A stretch of 64,000 nt of DNA, taken from the NCBI GenBank assembly GCA_022749755.1, contig CM040453.1:11107368-11171367 (forward strand). The letters are read 5' to 3'. Shown piece after piece: positions 23,531 through 37,221 of this stretch. How positions within the stretch are numbered: position 1 is the stretch's first letter; every line of letters begins with the position of its first letter. The DNA is from Azadirachta indica. Taxonomy: Eukaryota; Streptophyta; Magnoliopsida; Sapindales; Meliaceae. The position numbers and the translations under genes were made by a program. The notes below the pieces were generated by a model that saw only the letters and a program-made list of their open reading frames with translations, ran no database searches and was not told the DNA's origin.

Positions 23531-23929
23531 TTTAGCTTATTATATTATTCACATTTTTATTATATTTTGTATTGTCTAACCGATATTTTAAGAAAAAAAT
23601 AACCATTTTTAATTACGAACTGGTGGCCATTAATAACAGTTTTGCCCCTATGCCATTAGTTTATCTTAGTCCCCAATTTTGATTGAATATCTTTATATCA
23701 AACTGTGAATATGGCTGTGGGTGTTTTTTAAATATTAATTAACAAATGTAAAATTTTATTCAGAACTTAATTTATTAAAATGTAAAAATTTAAGTTTTTT
23801 AATTATTTATCAAATAAAATAGACGTATGTGTAATTTATTCAAAAAATTTTGAATTTGTTGTGGGGGACTAATTTGTCATTATTCATTAACTAGTATCAA
23901 TATTTGTTAATCGGTTAAAGTATAGGGAT

Positions 23930-24065
23930 ATACTTGTTATTATACCAAAAGTACATCATCCCTGTTTGTTAACCCCCATCTATCTAACCATGCCGACCCC
24001 ACGAATTCAGCCTTGTCGCTTGTTTACTGCCACTCTGTTGGTTCTCTCTCCTCTATTATCAGTAA
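23930..24065 (+). repeat. Orphan ankyrin promoter module, upstream part only
   Basis: Has the entry block AGGGATATACTTGTTATTAT and CCGACCCCACGAATTC, then diverges before the TATA and leader segment. No gene follows. Confidence 0.55.
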
Positions 24066-24369
24066 ATTGTCCGGTCAAAAAAACCTGTAACTTTTTCGTG
24101 GTTTTTTTTTTTTAAGAAGTAAATATTTTGTTTATATCTATGAGTTTCTGTTCATGTTTCTTATTATAATTTTTTTTCTTTTTCCTTTTACTATTAATGT
24201 TCAACGATTAAGAATAATTTCTATTTTGATATTTTTTTATTATAAGTTATTTATTAGCATTATAATTAGAATTTTTAATTTAAATGCATACAGTTATGTC
24301 ATACCTAAAAAATCTAGGTACATGTAGTATAAGGTATTTAATTAATTATGTGAGAATTAAAAGAAAATG

Positions 24370-26140
24370 AAACTACTAATATCATATGTTAACAAATGTT
24401 TAAAAATTAAAAGAGCAATATTATTTTATATTACATTAATAATATAATATTTATTAATATATATTATGAATTTATTCATTTTTACTAATATTTTTTATTA
24501 TTATTATTATTATTTTATATTTTAACTATATGTAAATATATTTTATATAAATTTTAATATGATCATAAATTTATCACTTTAAAATTTTCTCAAATTATGT
24601 TTTAATACTACAATTTTCGGTTAATGATTAGAACAAATCTTGAACTAAATGATTATATTCACATTATTATATTATTTTGTTTTCATCTAGCAATATTTTG
24701 AGCAAAAAAAAACTTATTTATTACCATGTCGGTAGCTATTAACAATAGGTTTGTCCCTATGTTTTAGATAAAAGCAAATCTGGTCATTAGTTTATCTATT
24801 ATAACATTTTAGTCCATAATAGTAATGCGTGGCATAAAGAAAATCCGTTCATCGCATTCCGCATTTTTTATCGGCATCCTCATTTCAGGCTTGTCTTCGT
24901 GTATACCAAAATGGGGAAGGACTTAAAATGTCCTCGTTGATCTCATTTGACTCTTTATTTTTACAAAAAAATATTTATAGTTTATAAATTTCAAGCAAAT
25001 TGTTTTAAATTAGTTTAAATCAATAATTTTATAATGGTTTCATGATAATAAACTCAATGTGGGTTTTAAAAAATATTAAATTTATTAGCCCAAATACATA
25101 TTTAAAGTATAAAAAAATTAGTTCTTATAATTATTAATTTCTCAATTTATTATTAATATCAAGTACCCTCAAATTTTTTTATCTTTTAGTAATAATAATA
25201 CGAACAACAACAATAACAACAATACAAATTACTTTTTCATATATAAAATTATCAATTTATGTATTATCTAAATAATATAACAAAAATAAATACTTAATTT
25301 CTTTTATAAAATAATTGATAAAAATCATTAATTTATGCTTAGGTAGCAGGGATGGCAACAAACCAAGGATACTTGTCCCATGCTCCATTTTTCTTTTTAT
25401 CCGGTATCCTCATTTCAGGCTTGTCCCCATGTACACCAGAATAGGGATGGATTGAGAATATCTTGATTCTGGAAAAAAAAAAAAATTTTTTGGCCTGTGC
25501 CTATCCTTATTTGATTGCGTTTAATCCCAGTTGATTTTATTGATTCTTTATTTTTTAAAAAAATATATTTTGTAAATTTCAAGCAAGTTATCTTAGGTTA
25601 ATTTAAATCAATAATTTTATAATGTTAAACTCAATGTGTATTTTAGAAAATTATTAAATATATTACCCAAATACATATTTAAAGTATTTAAAAAATTAGT
25701 TGCTATAATTATTAAATTTTCAATTTATTATTGACACTTAGTACTCTCAATTTTCATTTTTTTTTATCAAATCTTATAATACAAATCAATTTTTTCATAT
25801 CTTTTTAATAATAATAGTAATAATACATATATATTTTTTCATACCTAAAATCATCAATTAACATATTATCAACATAATCTACTAAACACAAATACTTGAT
25901 TTCTTTCATAAAATAATTGACAATAATCATCAATTTGAATGATATAATTTACATAAAATATTATAATTTACAATAATTTTATTAGAATAAAATATCAAAT
26001 TTTATTAACACATATATTTTTTTAACTTTTATAATTATTTATCAAATAAAATGAATATGTAATTTATGCTAAAAAATTTTAAATTCGTTGGGACTTGTGA
26101 CTGGTGAGAGACTAAATTGTCATAATTTATAAAATACTAT
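24370..26140. repeat. Upstream repeat blocks of the Ank2 unit
   Basis: Paralogous to 9550-10860, but with the GGGATGG block and the AT-rich block repeated (about 24830-25330 and 25340-26070). It contains a CAA/AAT microsatellite near 25190-25225 and no coding frame. Confidence 0.7.
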
Positions 26141-26405
26141 CAAACTTTGTTAATCTTTTCAGATTAGGGACATATCTGTTATTATAACCAAAGGACAACA
26201 TTCACATTTGAAATTCGCCAGCTTTCGGATCAAGCCTCTTGTATAATTAATAAAGCGTTCCGTGAACAAAACTTCTGGAATAATTACAGTACTCGGGATT
26301 CCCTCGTGATATAAGCACAAATCCTTTTCTCCCTTCTTGTCCCTTTCTAGTTGTAGCTCAAGCCTCTCTTCTGGTTGCAGATTGCTTCGCAGGGGAGAAC
26401 ACAAC
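26140..26405 (+). repeat. Orphan ankyrin promoter/leader module
   Basis: Carries the full series: GAAATTCGCCAGCTTTCGG, GGAATAATTACAGTACTCGG, GATATAAGC, and a leader ending ATTGCTTCGCAGGGGAGAAC, but the GTACGT donor is gone. The next 800 bp show no ankyrin exon. Confidence 0.7.
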
Positions 26406-27199
26406 TTGGAAATGTTTTTATTAAAAAAAAAATATCAAATTTGATTGACAAAAAGAAAGAAAAAAAAAAGTGTTGACTGCTTTCAATGTAATTACGATAT
26501 CATAAGTGCTGAAAAGAAGCACACGTGTCATAATGAGTATAATTATAATTATAAAGGAATTATAAGTAGTAAAGAATCAATATGAGATTAGTAGGTAGCC
26601 TAATACCTAACCATTAGACTCTTTATTTTTACAAAAAAATATTTAGAGTTTATAAATTTTAAGCAAATTATTTTAAATTAGTTTACATCAATAATTTTAT
26701 AATGGTTTGATGATATTAAACTCAATGTGAGTCATAGAAGAAAATTAAATTTATTAACTTAAAAACATATTTAAAGTATTTAAAAAAATTAACTCCTATA
26801 ATTATTAATTTCTCAATATTATTAATATCAAGTACCCTCAAATTTTCATTTTTTTAGTAGTAGTAGCAGTAATAACAATAACAACAACAACAACAATACA
26901 AATTGATTTTTCATATATAAAATTACCAATTTATGTGTTATCCAAATACAATAATAAAAATAAATACTTAATTTTTTTATAAAATAATTGACAAAATTTA
27001 ATTTGATTAATATATTTTATATTAAATATTATAACTTATAATAATTTTATTAGAATAAGAATCAAATTTTTTTGACAAATTTTTTTCAACTTTTATAATT
27101 ATTTATCAAATAAATGGATGCATTTGTAGTTTACGCTAAAAAATTTTGAGAGAGACTAAATTATTATGGTTTATAAACCACTATCCAAACATGTTAATC

Positions 27200-27395
27200 T
27201 TCTAAACTTTAGGGATATATCTGTTATTATACCAACAAGGACAAGTGAGTAACTTTAACATTTGATATTCGCTAGCTTTCGAATCAACCCGACCCCACAA
27301 ACAAAACTTTTGGAATAAATAAAATCCTTTTCTTCCGTCTTGTCATGTTCATCTGTATTTTAGATCAAGCCTGTCTTCTGGTTGCAATATCACGT
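27200..27395 (+). repeat. Orphan ankyrin promoter/leader module, shortened
   Basis: Contains GATATTCGCTAGCTTTCG, GACCCCACAAACAAAACTT and the leader TTTTAGATCAAGCCTGTC, then breaks off. It has lost the TATA and second leader part. Confidence 0.6.
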
Positions 27396-27639
27396 GGGTA
27401 CATTTTTTTCAAAATAAGGATGAACTTCGTTTAAATTTTTATCTATATTGTTAAAATTTCAATTTATTTATCAGTAATTAGAATATATATAATTGTGTAA
27501 TATGAAAAAGAATATCAGTAAATTGCAAGAAAAAGATGATGTTAAAGAGATTTTTTGAGTTTTAATTTAAAATAATAACAATTGCAGATATTTCATACAT
27601 TAATTAGTGTTTCGATATTGTCTTCGTTATTTATAGGGT

Positions 27640-28160
27640 AAAAACTTTTTTAGATGTAACATCTTTATTGGTATTAATTATTTAAAAAATACTCTTAAAA
27701 AATTTTAATTTTTGGACAATAACATTTATACCCTACATAATAATAATTATTTAAAAAAATAACAAACAAAGATATAAAATTTGAGAAAATACAATATATC
27801 TAATAAATTTATAATATATATTAATAAATATTTAGATAAAATAATAAAAATTATTATATAAATATATATTTTATCATTAAATTAATATTTATTTATATTT
27901 TATTTATATTTAATTTCTTAGAAATGATTATAATAATTATTTTGTTAATATATAAATAAAAATAAAATTTTTTTATTTAATTAATATATTTTACATAAAC
28001 ATATTGCATTTTTTTAAAAAATTTTTAGAGATATATTTGTTATTCTTTTAAACAACTATTATTATATAAGAGTGTAATAGTTATTTTTAATAAATTATGA
28101 CATTTAAGGATATTTTTGAAATCATTGGCACTAATAAGAGTGTTGATTATTATCAAATTC
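27640..28160. mobile_element. Fold-back (long inverted repeat) MITE-like element
   Basis: The left end (ATCTTTATTGGTATTAATTA then ACAATAACATTTATACCCTA) is the reverse complement, with mismatches, of the right end (ATAAGAGTGTAATAGTTATT then CATTGGCACTAATAAGAG). The arms are about 200 bp or more around an AT core. No coding frame. A truncated relative lies at 28200-28520. Confidence 0.6.
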
Positions 28161-28849
28161 CTCCTTTAATGTTTGTGATTGTATTAATTGATTAAAAAGT
28201 TTAGAGAATATATCAAAAATCTTCCTTGATCGTTAGTCAATTAATCCCGAATAACACGTTCATTAAATAATCATGGTACTTAAATAATTGTAAGAACTCT
28301 TTTACTCCCTTATAAATCCTAATAGTTTTAAAAAAATTTTTATAAGTCCCAATTTCTTATAATATGACAATTATACTTTTATATAATAATAATTATTATT
28401 TTAAAAATAGCTAATCAATCTCTAAAATTTGACAAAATATAATATATTTATGTAAAATAATAATATTTATTAATAATATATGAATAGAATAATTGCACTG
28501 TAATTATTTGTAAGTAAGGAAAAATGCCCACTATCCCTATACTTATTAATTTCTCAATTTATCATCAATATTAAGTACGCTCAATTTTATATGTGAAATC
28601 ATCAATTTACTTATTATCAAAATATTATAATAGAAATAAATATTTGATTTCTTTCATAAAATACTTGAAAATAATCATCAATTTGATTTTTATAATTTAT
28701 TTAAAAAATATTATCATTATAATAATTTTATTAAAATAAAATATGAAGTTTGATTAACATATTTTTTTTCTATCTTTATAATAATTTATTAAATAAAATG
28801 GATGCATTCGCAATTTGTCCTAAAAAATCTTGAATTTGTTGGGAGATAC

Positions 28850-29218
28850 TAGCCATGTTTTATAAACTACTAGCAAAATTTGTTTAGAAAAGCCCGACCC
28901 ACAATCCTTTGGAATAATTACACTTAACAAAGTGTCCAGTGAACAGAACTCTTGGAATAATTACAGTACTTATAATTCTCCCGTTGCATAAACACAATCT
29001 TTTTCTTCTTTCTTGTGACTTTATTCTGCAGGTCAAGCCTGTCTTGAGGTTGTAGATTGCTTCGCAGTGGAGCAAAGATGCTTAATTGGAATAATTAGAC
29101 TTATCATTCTCTCCTTATATAACCACAATCATCATCTTCCTTCCCGTTGTCTTAATTTCTTCTGCATTTTAGCTCAAGGCTGTGTTGAGGCTGCAGATTG
29201 CTTCGCAGGAGAACAAAA
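28850..29218 (+). promoter_or_regulatory. Ank2 promoter module with two tandem leader units
   Basis: Leader unit 1 has GGAATAATTACAGTACTTAT and GCATAAACACAATC, and its donor has changed from GTACGT to ATGCTT at about 29078. Leader unit 2 has a TATA-like TTATATAACC (about 29115-29124), the acceptor GCATTTTAG and exon 29173-29218 followed by GTACGT. Compared with Ank1 only the second leader keeps a usable donor. Confidence 0.55.
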
Positions 29219-29763
29219 GTACGTACATGGTTTAGAGGACTTTCATTTTCCTTCTTTTATTATTAGATTGGTAACTTTTTTATTTATGAAAAATAGTTGG
29301 CTAATATTGGTTTTAATTTCTTTTTATATAAAAAAACCCAAATTTCTTTTCCGCAAGAAATTTTGGTTTACTTTAATCACAGCTCAAGAGTCGAAGGAAA
29401 ATTTCTTTTGCATAAGTAATTGCTGCTTAATATCAATCATTTATTTAAGTTATCGTAAATATTATTAATTTTAAATTATGTTTTCAAGTAATAAAAATAT
29501 GAGATAAATAAAAGTAATAAAAAGAAAGGAAGAATATTATTTAAGTTCAATGATTTTGTTTCTTGATTAAAATTGAAATTAAATAATTTTTTTAAAAATT
29601 AATTTAAGGATTTTATAATTTATATGATTTTATATTTAAAAAGATATTTGATGATATACTTAATTACTTATTTTAAAAGTTTGGTTGCATGCTTAAACTC
29701 ACTTTTCAATTGCATTCTAATAACTCTTATGTTATAATAATCTTTGTAGGTTCAAATGACATA

Positions 29764-32700
29764 ATGTTGCCTACGGACTTAAAAGAAGACAATGACGTTC
29801 AAAGACAGGAATCATCAGTACAACATAAAATTCAAATTGACCCTCCATTATCTATAATATCTGGTATATATTTGCTATTACAAAGTATCTCTTTAGTCTA
29901 ATCCAATTATATATGCATGTTTATAAATATCTATAAAAAATTACAAAACAATGAAAGGATACTGTAATATATTTTTTTAACTTTTAGACAAATAACAGAT
30001 ACCCTTGAATTTTAGAATGTGAAACACCCATGGTTCTGAAAAAATAGGATATGCCTCCAATTAACTTCTCAATTTGATCCATTAAGATATTATTATTTTA
30101 CTTCTTAAATTTAAGGAAAATAACAAAATATGATACAACTTTTTATGATTAACAATTTTTTATTGTTAACAATTTAGGTAGTATATGGTTGGGTAGCCCC
30201 GCCATGTCATCATGCTAATGTGATAGAACTGCCTACTTAAAACTTTCTCATATAATCAATACTTAGTTATGCATTAGTTAAACTTAACACATTAACTTCT
30301 AATTATGTTTTCAAGTAATAAAAAATATAAGATAAATAAAAGAATAAAAAGAAAGAAGAGTAATAATTAAGTTTCAATTATTTTATTTCTTAATTATAAT
30401 TGAAATTAAGTAATTTTTTAATTTTAGGATTTCATAATTCATATGTGAATATATTTAAAATTACATTTGATGAGAAAATTATTTATTTAAAAATTTGGTT
30501 GCTTAAACTCATTTTTTTTATATTCTAACAACTCTTGTGTTGCAAGAATCAGAAATTGAAATTTAGATTGATCCTCGATTACTTTCAATACCTTGTATAC
30601 GTTTTGCTATGACACAATATGTCTTTCACTCTTATCTGATTATGCATGCATGTTTAGCAATGTAAAAGAATTTTCGTCCATCTTTTATTAGTGTGAATCT
30701 ATTTAAAACTATATTTGATGATAAAATTACTTAATTTAAAAACTTGGTTGCTCAAATTCACTTTTCTGTATTTCAACAACACTTCAATTTATGTCTAACA
30801 ATTCTTGTGTTGCATAAACTTTGTTGGTTTGCCGCAAATGCTGCCTATTGATATTCAAGTAGACAATGAAGTCAAAAGAGTGGAACAGGTCGAACATGAA
30901 ATTCAGATTGCTCTTGCACCACCTGCACGTACTGGTATAGAAATCTTTTACTCTTTATCTGATTATGCATTTATGTTTAGGAATTTAAGATAAAATTTCA
31001 TCCATCTTTTATTAGGTTATTAAGAACAAATTTGAGATTGTTATGGCTTATAAGATAATTAATTCTTAACCGAAATATCCAAGATTACGATTTGAAACTG
31101 TTGCACTTGCTAATGAAGAGCAATAGTGATTGTATTTGGTAACGTAATCTTTCCAATTTTTTGGTTGTTGTATAATTACATTTTTATAGTTAAACTTTTT
31201 ACAATAATAAATTGACGTAGCTTTCACAATTTTTACAATTTTTCTACATTAAGTGCTGAAATATTAAAATTAAAAAATTTATCTCCTAATTTTTATTTTA
31301 AAAAACTTTAAAGAGAAGAATGATATTATTTACAGTGGTGAGAGAAAAGAGTTGACAGGTGCGCTTCCACTACTACCAAACATAGCTCAAACATTTCATA
31401 AATTGTGCTGTAAAAATTTTATGAACTTCAAAAAACAGGAAATATGTGTTTAGTACATTTATTATTAAATCATTGTGACAATATAATGACTATAATAACG
31501 AGAATACACGAATTTAAAACACAGGTTGAGAAATTTAGTATTTGATGAAAATTTCAAAGGTACTTGAAGAAATTAATAATCTCACATTTTTTTTTCTTCA
31601 TGCATTTACTTCGTTTATATGATGCTTGCTTGTGATGAGTTAAATTATAATTAAATTATAGTTACGATTAAATTAAATTATAATTAAAAAATAGAGTTTA
31701 ATCAATTTTGCGATCTTTAACACTCTTCAAATTCTAATAAAATTAAACTTCAGGCCTATTTATTTTTTTATTTAAAATTTGAATGGCTGTAAAATATGAT
31801 AAATTTAAATAATTTTGAATAATATATTTATTTTTTATTTATCAGGTGAGATACCAGTATTTAGAAATTCATAGTTTTATTTGCGATAGCCTTATAAAAA
31901 ATTAAGACAATATATTAAGAAATAAATAAATTTTATGAATGTATTTGAGTTTATTATAATTTAACATTAAAACTTATTTAGATTTTCAAACTTTAGCCTG
32001 AACTAAAAAATTTTAAGTTATTTTATTTATACATAATTACGTAATTTTTAGGTGTTAAATTTAGAAAACAAACACCTTAATTTAAAACATTTGAACAACT
32101 AAAATTGGACTATATTTGGACTTTAAATTAAGAAAACAAATAGTCATTAAATTTCTAACGGAAACCTTTTATTATACATTTTTAGTCTCAAAGGTTTGGT
32201 TTAATATTTTTATAGGTTCTGATATTTTTGAAAATACTCTTTAAAGTCCCAATTTATTTTAAATAACAACTTGACCCATATATAATTATAGTTATTAAAA
32301 AATAACTAATAAATCTCTAAAATTTAATAAAATGTAATATATTTATATAAAATACATTAGTTAATATATAAATATTATTTCAATAATATATTAATACAAT
32401 TATTGTATTGGAATTATTTGTAAGAAATTAAATAAAAGTAAATTACACATTTGAAATTATTATAAATTAAATAATTTTTAATTTATTAATAAAATATAGA
32501 TTTATAAATTTATTTATTTTATAACATATTTATAATAAAATTTTATAATTATATTATGAATTTAAATAAAATATATACATATATATTTAAAATATAAATA
32601 AAATAATAAAAATAAACTATCAATGAAAAATGAATAAATTTTTACTGTATATTTACTAACAAATATTTATATTATTAATATGCCATAAAATAATAATATT

Positions 32701-35700
32701 ATTTACTTATTTAATTTATTTTACATAAATATATTATATTTTATCAAATTATAAAAATTTATTATTTTTTAATAACTATTAATTGTATATGAGTAAAGTT
32801 GTCATTTTATAATAAACTGAGATTTGGAAGGATATTTTCAAAATTACTAAAATTTATAAAGGTATTAGACCCAACCTTTGGGACTAAAAAGGATATATAC
32901 ACACACAACATATTATATAATAGCTAAATAAAAAAAAAATGTTATTGATATGTTATATATAAATGTTATTGATATGTAAAATTCCTTTAATTTCTTGCTT
33001 GCTACGACTTGACAGAGGAAACGAGACTACAGCACTTAAAATTGTATAGATTTGCCCTGGATGGATTGTGGATACAAGCAAGGGACGAGATCTTTAATAA
33101 ACATTCAAATATCACAGCTACTGACAGGATCACAAAGCAAGGTGACACCGCTCTCCACGTTGCAGTCGCTGCAAACCGCGCTCCTTTCGTTAAAGGACTT
33201 GTGGAGGAGCACTTCATGAAAGCAGAGGATTTGGCTATTAAGAATTTTGCTGGAAAAACAGCTTTACATTATGCTGCATCATTTGGCAATTTGGGACTTG
33301 TCAAATTCATGGTTGAGAAGATGGACGACTCGGTAATGATTCCAGACGAAGACGGCAAGTTACCACTTCACATGGCAGCTCTATCAGGCCGTGGAGAGAT
33401 TGTAGAGTACCTTTATGTACGATCTAATATCTGGTACTTAAATACCGAGGATAAGATGGAATTGCTTGTCGCTTTGATAAACAGCGATTTATACGGTAAG
33501 TAGTAGTGTCAACAACTGTGGCTAATTAGGTGTGTATATATACATATACGATCCTGATCATTCTTTCTTGCCTGATGATGGTATGTATGTATGTATGTAA
33601 TTTCCCCAGATGTGGCGCTGGATTTGTTTTTGGATGACAATGAGTTAGCTTTTTCGCGTGATAGAAATGGGGAGACAGCGTTGCATGCGTTGGCTCGAAA
33701 GTCCACGGTATCTTCTAACTTGAGCAAGCAAGACCAGCAAGGAATTAAATTCCTTCTAGCTTATGTCGGCAGGTTCTTCAAGTTGTGTAAGTTTCAATTC
33801 CTTCTATATAGCTTGTCTTTATGACATCTCAGTATTCCTTTAGTTATACATGCTGCTATCTTTTCAATCTAAAATTATAAATAATATAATTCATATAATT
33901 TCAAATATTATTTAGATTTTATTTTAACTGATTGTGTTATAAATTAAGAATATTTAGTTATAAATTGCATAAATTATTTAAGTTATTTTATTTATAAATT
34001 AATATAATTATATATAAATTATATAATTATTTTCAAAATTATAAAGTATACAAACAATTAAAATAAATCAAACTAATATTTGAATTTCATGAATATATTA
34101 TTTATAATATTGCTGATATATAAATTCTAAATATTTAATATGACATTTATTTATCAAAATTATTCTCAAAATATAAATAATATAATTCATATTATTCAAA
34201 TATTATGTGAAATTTATTTTAGTTGATTATGTTATCAATTAATATAATGATAATAAAATTATTTAAAATATTAACAATTTAGAAATTAATTATTAAAAAT
34301 ATTTGGATACATAATTATAAAAAAAAATAAGTCATAAAATTATACTGGTTATTATATATTAATAATTGAGTTAAAATAGTCAATTAATATACTTTCTACA
34401 TATATAAAAGCAAAGTAATCATTTTTTATAATTATATAATAACTCAGGAAGTATTAATTTATTTAACGAAACTTGAGGGGTGTATCTATTTTTTTCCAAA
34501 GATGAGAGATATCTGTCAATTTTTCTTATTTATAACTTTTGTTAACAAAATTATATCTTATATATATATATATATATATAATCCTTTTTAGAAGTAGCTC
34601 CCTCTGAAAATATTATATTGTGAGGATAAATGATCATCATAGTGAATATTAGTGTTTCATTATATCATAAAGTTTTCTTTAATTAACTTTGTCTTCTTTT
34701 TTTTCTTTTTCTTTTTTCTTTTAAAAAACCTTGCAGTTTCAGATCTCAGCCCTTGCAGATGCTTGTCGGATGAATCCACGGTTGAAAAATTAATCAGATG
34801 TATTTGGGATCGTGTTATACGTTTAGATGAACCCGACATTGCAGAACTAATTAGAAAACCTAAGCAACTAATATTTGATGTCGCAGAAAAAGGGAACTTC
34901 ATATTTCTTCAGAAACTTGTTTATGGGTATCCTGATATCATATGGGAACTTAACAGTGATGGTCGTAACATATTTCATATCGCTGTTTTGTATCGCCAAG
35001 AGAGCATCTTGAACCTTATTCATGACATTGGTCCAATAAAGTATGTGGTAACTTCAGCCATAGATAATAAGGGTAACAATATATTACATTTAGCTGGAAT
35101 ACAAGCACCACAAAATCGCCTCGAAAGTGTAGTCGGAGAAGTTCTCCAAATGCAGAAAGAGGTCTCATGGTTTAAGGTCAGTCTTTAACTTAGACCCCTC
35201 GTCTTTCTTTTTCTCAGTTGATAATATGTCTCACGATATTAAATGAATGTAGAAAGTGAGGAGCATGATGCAGCAATCAGATATTGAATCCCTAAACAAT
35301 GATGGGAAAACTCCTGCAGAATTGTTTTCTGACAGTCACAAAGATTTAAAAGAAAAAGGCCGAAAATGGATGAAGGATACAGCAAATTCATGCATGGTTG
35401 TCGCAACACTAGTTGCCACTGTGGTTTTTGCTGCTGCTTTCACCATACCAGGTGGCAGTAAAGAAGATACAGGGGCTCCCATTTTCCTTAAAGAGGTTTC
35501 CTTTAAAATTTTCGCCTTATCAGATGCAGTATCCTTAATATTCTCCTCAATCTCAATACTTAGTTTCTTATCAATCTTTGCTTTCAAGTACGAGGACATA
35601 GACTTCTTTTCCGTATTGCCCAATCATCTATTGATTGGACTTATATCACTTTGCTTGTCAATAGTATCAATGATGGTAGTCTTTTGCGCAACTTCTTTCA

Positions 35701-35900
35701 TCATTTTCAATGGCGAAACGTTATGGATTCCTATTATTATTACCCTTCTTGCTCCTATACCAGTCATATGGTTCATTCTGGAACATTCCCTTTTCATTGT
35801 TCAGGCAGGTTTCAACTTCCGATCATTGGTCTCTATTTTATGCTCTGTTGGTTGCTGTGGTTTGTTTGGGTTCTTGGTTGTATTTTGGTTCCGCAGTTAA
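29764..35900 (+). CDS. Ankyrin repeat protein with C-terminal PGG membrane domain (Ank2)
   Basis: A paralogue of Ank1 and the more complete of the two. Coding exons: 29764-29863, 33016-33495, 33610-33786, 34737-35176 and 35253-35900; all phases agree and give 614 aa. The start is the ATG of MLPTDLKEDNDVQRQES. Ankyrin motifs: GDTALHVAVAANRAPFV, GKTALHYAASFGNLGLV, KLPLHMAALSGRGEIV, GETALHALARK, GRNIFHIAVLYRQES, GNNILHLAGIQAP. The PGG domain (ANSCMVVATLVATVVFAAAF, then IPGGSKEDTGAP) is followed by hydrophobic segments and ends FLVVFWFRS. The protein is expected in the plasma membrane with the ankyrin part in the cytosol (family knowledge). A second copy of the N-terminal exon lies at 30827-30934. 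Confidence 0.9.
30542..30597 (+). pseudogene. Broken copy of the Ank2 N-terminal exon
   Basis: Retains the TTAGATTGATCCTCGATTAC end seen in the first exon, but its 5' half is missing. It is embedded in a repeat of the preceding intron (about 30295-30540 resembles 29460-29735), so it arose by local duplication. Confidence 0.6.
30827..30934 (+). other. Extra, open copy of the Ank2 N-terminal exon with a damaged acceptor
   Basis: 108 nt with the same entry and exit phases as the first exon, reading MLPIDIQVDNEVKRVE then EHEIQIALAPPARTG, with a good GTATAG donor. The acceptor, TTTGTAG in the other copies, reads TTTGTTG here. Because its length is a multiple of three, using, skipping or adding it would keep the frame. 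Confidence 0.6.
32165..32895. mobile_element. Fold-back MITE-like element in the large Ank2 intron
   Basis: The left arm (AAGGTTTGGTTTAATATTTT, ACTCTTTAAAGTCCCAATTT, AACAACTTGACCCATATATA) is matched in reverse by the right end (TTGTATATGAGTAAAGTTGT, TAAACTGAGATTTGGAAGG, ATTAGACCCAACCTTTGGG). The arms exceed 200 bp. The corresponding Ank1 intron lacks it, so it is a later insertion. Confidence 0.65.
33787..34736 (+). other. Ank2 intron before the fourth coding exon
   Basis: Very AT-rich, with repeated AATATAATTCATAT segments (about 33880 and 34170) and a TA run at about 34560-34580. Nothing coding is visible. Confidence 0.6.
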
Positions 35901-37000
35901 GTTTTGCTGCTGCTGCTGGCTTTGTCAAGTTGCTGGAGTAATTGTTTGGTGCTATATATTACTTTCTCAAGTATGTTCATACAGTTGCCGAGAAAAATCA
36001 ATAATAAATTTAGGGGAAAAAAAAATTACAAATAAAGCTTCCACTTGCGGATGCTGTTTGATGTAGCTTAGCTATCATTATTTCTCTTAGATCTTTGAAA
36101 TTCTGTATTCTTAAATTAAAAATAGTTAATATAAATTATAGTGATATAAGTACTATTACGTAATAAAAAATAATAGAAATAAACAACATTTTATATGACT
36201 TTTTTTTATTTACAATCTTAATTTTTTCACATCTAATTGTATTATATCATACCTTCTACAAATGAATTTTGCCCTATTAATTTCCATCTAACATTATAAT
36301 TACCCTAAATGTTTAACATTACTTTAAAATATAAAAATAATAAATTTAGATTCATCTTTTATAAAAATGTTCCATAATCAAGCCATCAATAACTGACATA
36401 TATATATATATATATATATATATCCTTGAAAAAGGAGTATATTATAACGAAACAAAGGAAGTTGCAACAGTTGCTCAATTTCTCTCGGGGCCTCTTTCCA
36501 GATCGAAGACTCCTTAGAAAATAGTCATTTTGGCCAAATAGTGGGCAGCCATATTTATAGATTTGGAGACATTTTTTATAACTATTGACCTATTTTTTCT
36601 AACATAATTTGTATCTCTACAATAACCCATACAATTCACTAATAAACATTCAGCCATTATTAATACTCATTTAGAGTCAACGATATGTGTTAAACTGCCA
36701 CACGTCCAAAGTACCTAAAATACCCCAGACAATAAATAATAACATTAAAATTAATATTATAGTAAAAATATCATCACATATTGTTCCTAAAATATCGAAA
36801 CGTCATTAAAAATTTAATACCTCTACTTTATTAAGACTTTGATATCACGTTGTTAGCAAGACTTTTGTATCAAGATAATGTCGAAGTTGCTTGAATTTTT
36901 TTTCTACTATTTGACTGTTTGCTGACCTAAAATTAGTATCAATAAGTATTTTTTGAATAAAAAATTTATTGCCTATAATATTATTCTTATTTATTGTTCA
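35901..37000. other. Ank2 downstream flank and end of the duplicated unit
   Basis: Similarity to the Ank1 flank ends near 36260. A TA microsatellite occupies about 36400-36422. Beyond it the sequence (TCTCTCGGGGCCTCTTTCC at about 36480) is not shared with the other units, so the inserted, unrelated region begins here. No gene is recognised. Confidence 0.5.
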
Positions 37001-37221
37001 ATAATCAAATTAATTTTCAATGTAAAATAATAATTAAATTAAACTATAATATAAATATTTTACACCAAATATTAAAAATTATACTAAGAAATCAAAACAT
37101 AATTCAATATACAATAATAATAAACATATACAATTCACTAACAAATACAAGTTCTATAAAAAGAAGCTTAAGCACAAAGTATACACCTAATACTAATAAC
37201 AATACAACTCTATAACTAATA

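Noticed and set aside
29000..29230. Open frame through the Ank2 leaders (FFCILAQGCVEAADCFAGEQ) as a coding N-terminus or upstream ORF
   Set aside because: It has no ATG in frame and is out of phase with the ankyrin coding frame after splicing; Ank1 has a frameshift and stop in the same place.
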